Source: Bacillota bacterium
GTDB lineage: Bacteria > Bacillota > Clostridia > Acetivibrionales > DTU013
NCBI GenBank assembly: GCA_023418915.1
Contig: JAEZYU010000070.1
Span: 10,913 to 74,912, forward strand
Direction of reading: 5' to 3'
Length of the DNA: 64,000 nucleotides
Below the pieces are notes generated by a model. That model had not been told where the DNA came from and searched no databases. It worked only from the letters and a program-made list of their open reading frames with translations. Made by a program: the position numbers and the translations under genes. Of the stretch, positions 61,451 through 64,000 are shown one piece after another. The number at the start of each line of letters is the position of its first letter. Positions within the stretch are counted from its first letter, which is position 1.

Positions 61451-61657
61451 TTACCTCCAGCCGCCGGCGGAGAAGCTGTTCCTCGACTGATTGTTGAATC
61501 CGCCGCTGTTCCTTCTCTGTGCCTTTCTGGCCTTTCTGCAGTCAGGGCATCTTTGAGGTTCGTTCTCAAACCCCTTTTCCTTGTAAAATTCCTGTTCGCC
61601 TTCTGAAAAGACGAATTCCTGGTTGCAGTCCTTGCAAATCAATGTTTTGTCCGGCAT
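61451..61657 (-). CDS. Small zinc-ribbon protein
   Basis: 68 residues with two C-x-x-C pairs (C8/C11 and C37/C40) in TLICKDCNQEFVF and EPQRCPDCRKARK, a probable zinc ribbon of the zf-trcl type. The basic C-terminal tail is Asn/Arg/Gly-rich. Ribosome-binding site AGGAGGTAAG. Such proteins are common in Clostridia and have no assigned role; nucleic-acid binding is plausible. Confidence 0.8.
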   Translation of the reverse strand: MPDKTLICKDCNQEFVFSEGEQEFYKEKGFENEPQRCPDCRKARKAQRRNSGGFNNQSRNSFSAGGWR

Positions 61658-61768
61658 TTAATACTTACCTCCTGATCAATTTGGATTTAACTGGTTTAGA
61701 CTTATTCTCCAACGATCCAAACAGACAAGGAGGATTAGGTCTACAAACAAATTAAATCTTTCAGTTTA

Positions 61769-61786
61769 TGTATCAACCTTGATACA
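61769..61786. promoter_or_regulatory. 18-bp palindrome upstream of the zinc-ribbon gene
   Basis: TGTATCAA-CC-TTGATACA (61769-61786), perfect 8-bp arms, about 110 bases upstream of the zinc-ribbon start on the minus strand. It is operator-like and has no T-run, so it is unlikely to be a terminator. Confidence 0.3.
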
Positions 61787-61925
61787 ATAGCATTATATCA
61801 TGTGAGGATTCGATTTACAAGCATTTTATGGAAATACTTGTTTATTCCGGAATTCGGGAATTTAGTTCAGTTAACACAGTTAATGTTGGCTTAACAGCTC
61901 AAAACGGCTGTGCTGGGGCAGCCCA

Positions 61926-63449
61926 TCAATAAACAATTCTCTTTACCACAATGTCAGATTCAACGAGTGGCCATAATCCCGGATCTTCCATGCCCAGCCT
62001 CCACAATGCAACTCCGCTGATACCCTGCTGCCATGCCAGCCGCATCTTCGCTATTACACTTTCGCTGTTTTCAAACCAAACCTCGTGGGGATTTCCTTCA
62101 TCGTCGGTATAAGAGAACGTAGGTGTCAGTGTATCCTGATCGAATACTATCTCCGTGTTCTGCTCTGCGGCCAGTTCTGCAGCCATTTCATAGGTGACAT
62201 ATGTATTTCTTCCGGTAGCCAGATTGAAATCAAAACCGAATACCGATATGGCTGCCACAACTTTACTTGCCGGCATTTTCGTTAGTGTATAGCCGACCAC
62301 CTTGTTCATCCAGCCGCTTGAAACCACAGGACCCGGGCCGCTTCCGGGCCAGCCGTGTTCATTGTAAAGCATGACAATGAACTGGTCTACGGCAGCGCCG
62401 ATCGCTGAATAGTCAAAGGGATCCGAAAATGGGTTGAACGGCGGAAAATCTCTTATTCTTGCCGGCACAGATGCCGACAGGAAATAGCCACGATCACGCA
62501 TGGCATTCCCGAGCTCAGTATAGAATTGTGACAAACGGCTGCTGTCCTCTATATACACATCTTCAATGTCTATGTTTACACCGTCAAAACCATATCTGTC
62601 AATAAGTGCAATTATGTTGCTGATGGCAGTACTTCTGGTCTGCGATGTTGCGAGCATATCTCTTACGACAGCACGGCTTGCCTCTTGGCCTCCCGATTCA
62701 TACAGCAGGTTGTGGACGACAGGGAGGATCATGATATTATTTCTGTGAGCGATGGAAACCAGCGTCTCAATATCATTGTCTGTGAATTCTCCGAAATTTT
62801 CTATTGAAGTAGGATCCTGCTGACTGAAACGATATAAGAACAGCGGCACTGAGGTCAGGCTTGAGGTGTTGTCGGCAAATGAACGGAAGGAGCTTGGGAG
62901 AGCCGGTCCTTCCTGCAATGTGTAAAAACCTACTATGTCAATTATGGGCTTCGAGCCGTCATATGTCCTGAAACTTGTAAGATTGCGGGAAATCCAGCCG
63001 CTGTTTCCGTCATGGAGTGACACTCTCAGCCAGTCGCGGGATGTTTCGATTACAGGGAGTCTGGCGCCTGAAACTACTGATTGAACAGTATTGAAGTTAG
63101 TTCCGGGACCGCTGCGGATATTTGCTCTGCCTACGTTCACCACAGTCTCGGTATACTGGGGGATGACTAAACGCTGCCCCACATCGATCGCTGAGCCTTG
63201 CAGGCCATTGAGCACCATAATGCTTTCCACCAGTGTATTATACTGTCGGGCAATATTATAAAGTGAATCTCCTGGCTGCACAGTATAAGTTATGACCTTA
63301 GGAACCTGTATGGGTATGAACAGTCTTTGACCAGGCGTAATCTCCTCTCCTTCCTCGATCTTGTTGGCAGTGATAAGCTGTTCGGAGGAGACGCCGAACC
63401 TTTGCGCTATAGTAAATATTGAATCACCGGATTGTACGGTATACCACAT
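61926..63449 (-). CDS. LysM-LysM-SH3b-GH18 spore-type peptidoglycan hydrolase (SleL/YaaH-like)
   Basis: 507 residues from the ATG at 63449 (AAGGTGA upstream); a GTG at 63458 is less likely because it overlaps that site. Two LysM domains (about 2-47 and 53-97: YTVQSGDSIFTIAQRFGVSS, YTVQPGDSLYNIARQYNT), a bacterial SH3 domain (about 105-160: NVGRANIRSGPGTNFNTVQS) and a GH18 barrel (about 168-507) with catalytic DGVNIDIEDV, E296 the acid. No signal peptide, as usual for spore coat/cortex enzymes deposited from the mother cell. Probably an N-acetylglucosaminidase acting on cortex fragments in germination. The SH3b between LysM and GH18 is less usual. Confidence 0.88.
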   Translation of the reverse strand: MWYTVQSGDSIFTIAQRFGVSSEQLITANKIEEGEEITPGQRLFIPIQVPKVITYTVQPGDSLYNIARQYNTLVESIMVLNGLQGSAIDVGQRLVIPQYTETVVNVGRANIRSGPGTNFNTVQSVVSGARLPVIETSRDWLRVSLHDGNSGWISRNLTSFRTYDGSKPIIDIVGFYTLQEGPALPSSFRSFADNTSSLTSVPLFLYRFSQQDPTSIENFGEFTDNDIETLVSIAHRNNIMILPVVHNLLYESGGQEASRAVVRDMLATSQTRSTAISNIIALIDRYGFDGVNIDIEDVYIEDSSRLSQFYTELGNAMRDRGYFLSASVPARIRDFPPFNPFSDPFDYSAIGAAVDQFIVMLYNEHGWPGSGPGPVVSSGWMNKVVGYTLTKMPASKVVAAISVFGFDFNLATGRNTYVTYEMAAELAAEQNTEIVFDQDTLTPTFSYTDDEGNPHEVWFENSESVIAKMRLAWQQGISGVALWRLGMEDPGLWPLVESDIVVKRIVY

Positions 63450-63701
63450 GTAACTCACCTTAATTCCATTTTGATATATCCAGTATATTCATTCAGCGGT
63501 GATATGGTGAAACCCGCCATAAAGAAGGTGGCGCATAGCGCAGACTGACAGGAGAGTTATGTATAAAAGGTGAACAACAGGTATTTTTAGAGTAAAATTA
63601 CTGTAGGAAAAATATGGAAAAAACTCATAAGAGGTCTTCACATAATCACGATTTTCCTGTAGTTTAGTCGTTGACAAGACAACAAAAACAGGAGGCGTGA
63701 T

Positions 63702-64000
63702 ATGATAGTTTAACTGCAAAACGATATCATTCAAGGAAATTGTGAGAATATTTAAGAAATGGGCTGCGAGGTAGCAAGAACACTATATATTTCTGCTGGA
63801 TGAAGCTCTTGGGCTGGACACAATAGGGAACATTTCACCGAACCTAATGGAGAAAACCCTGAGGCATTCGTGTGAAATGTCGTACCGTGAGGTGTCAGAA
63901 ACCGTCACGGGGCTGACGAACCAGAGTATAAGCCATCAAGGAGTATGGAATGTAGTGCAGGCGGTGGGAGAGAAGCAGGCAGAAGAGGAGAAACGCCTTG
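63702..64000 (+). pseudogene. Degenerate ISLre2-family transposase (UPF0236), cut by window end
   Basis: ATG at 63702 with AGGAGG seven bases upstream. The reading starts M-I-V-stop-L-Q-N-D-I-I, shifts frame to SFKEIVRIFKKWAAR, meets TAG, then resumes at YIFLLDEALGLDTIGNISPN and continues to the window edge with SYREVSETVTGLTNQSISHQ and GVWNVVQAVGEKQAEEE. These are ISLre2 transposase N-terminal and middle motifs. The intervening ~60-70 residues normal for the family are missing. So at least one stop, one frameshift and a deletion; the element is not active as read. Confidence 0.8.

Overview
The window looks like a chromosomal segment of a strictly anaerobic, spore-forming, low-to-middle GC Bacillota of the Clostridia type. 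The grounds are clostridial-style ribosome-binding sites, frequent TTG starts, a clostridial tRNA-Glu, a LysM/GH18 spore-cortex-type hydrolase, a Re-citrate synthase (a trait of some strict anaerobes), a cobalamin riboswitch with cobalamin uptake genes, and an ISLre2-type transposase remnant. No species name can be supported from the sequence alone.

Layout. 0-3.4 kb: the end of an efflux-type operon (CARDB-repeat membrane protein plus MacB/FtsX-like permease). 3.4-5.7 kb (minus): XRE-cupin regulator and AMP-forming acyl-CoA synthetase. 5.8-10.3 kb: a tiny sigma-70 region-2 protein, then an OmpR/PhoR-type two-component system overlapping a lipoprotein gene. 10.3-12.1 kb: about 1.8 kb of non-coding repeats. 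12.1-13.8 kb: ACT-domain protein and homoserine dehydrogenase. 13.9-18.6 kb: cobalamin riboswitch with terminator, cobalamin adenosyltransferase and a BtuF/BtuC/BtuD-like importer. 18.6-21.6 kb: an ECF S component and a metallo-hydrolase separated by minisatellite arrays. 21.6-27.2 kb: a chemoreceptor, divergent from a Re-citrate synthase/aconitase/GntR operon with a strong promoter carrying a palindrome. 27.4 kb: tRNA-Glu.

27.8-52.1 kb is a surface-polysaccharide locus. It holds an O-antigen-ligase-like protein, the four dTDP-L-rhamnose genes, an ABC exporter pair, several glycosyltransferases, a sulfatase-fold membrane protein, a triple-repeat surface protein, and a polyprenyl-phosphate sugar transferase. 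It also has two striking fusions: YidC joined to a CDP-glycerol-transferase-like domain, and a LicC-like nucleotidyltransferase joined to a PLP aminotransferase/decarboxylase-like domain. Together these suggest export of a rhamnose-containing glycan decorated or polymerised with a CDP-activated phospho-alcohol or phospho-amine. The block from about 36.5 to 49.2 kb is visibly more AT-rich than its surroundings and may be acquired.

52.1-63.5 kb is mixed housekeeping: GH51 arabinofuranosidase, a degenerate J-domain/TPR protein, RsmF- and RsuA-like rRNA modification enzymes, an S41 protease, an acyl-CoA ligase and the GH18 hydrolase. The window closes in a degenerate ISLre2 transposase gene.

The most unusual large-scale feature is a recurrent association of tandem repeats with gene 3' ends. 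At least four arrays begin inside the last codons or stop codon of the upstream gene, and three of them copy the stop codon in successive units. Three further types of 118-146 bp elements with inverted-repeat ends lie in the same intergenic spaces.
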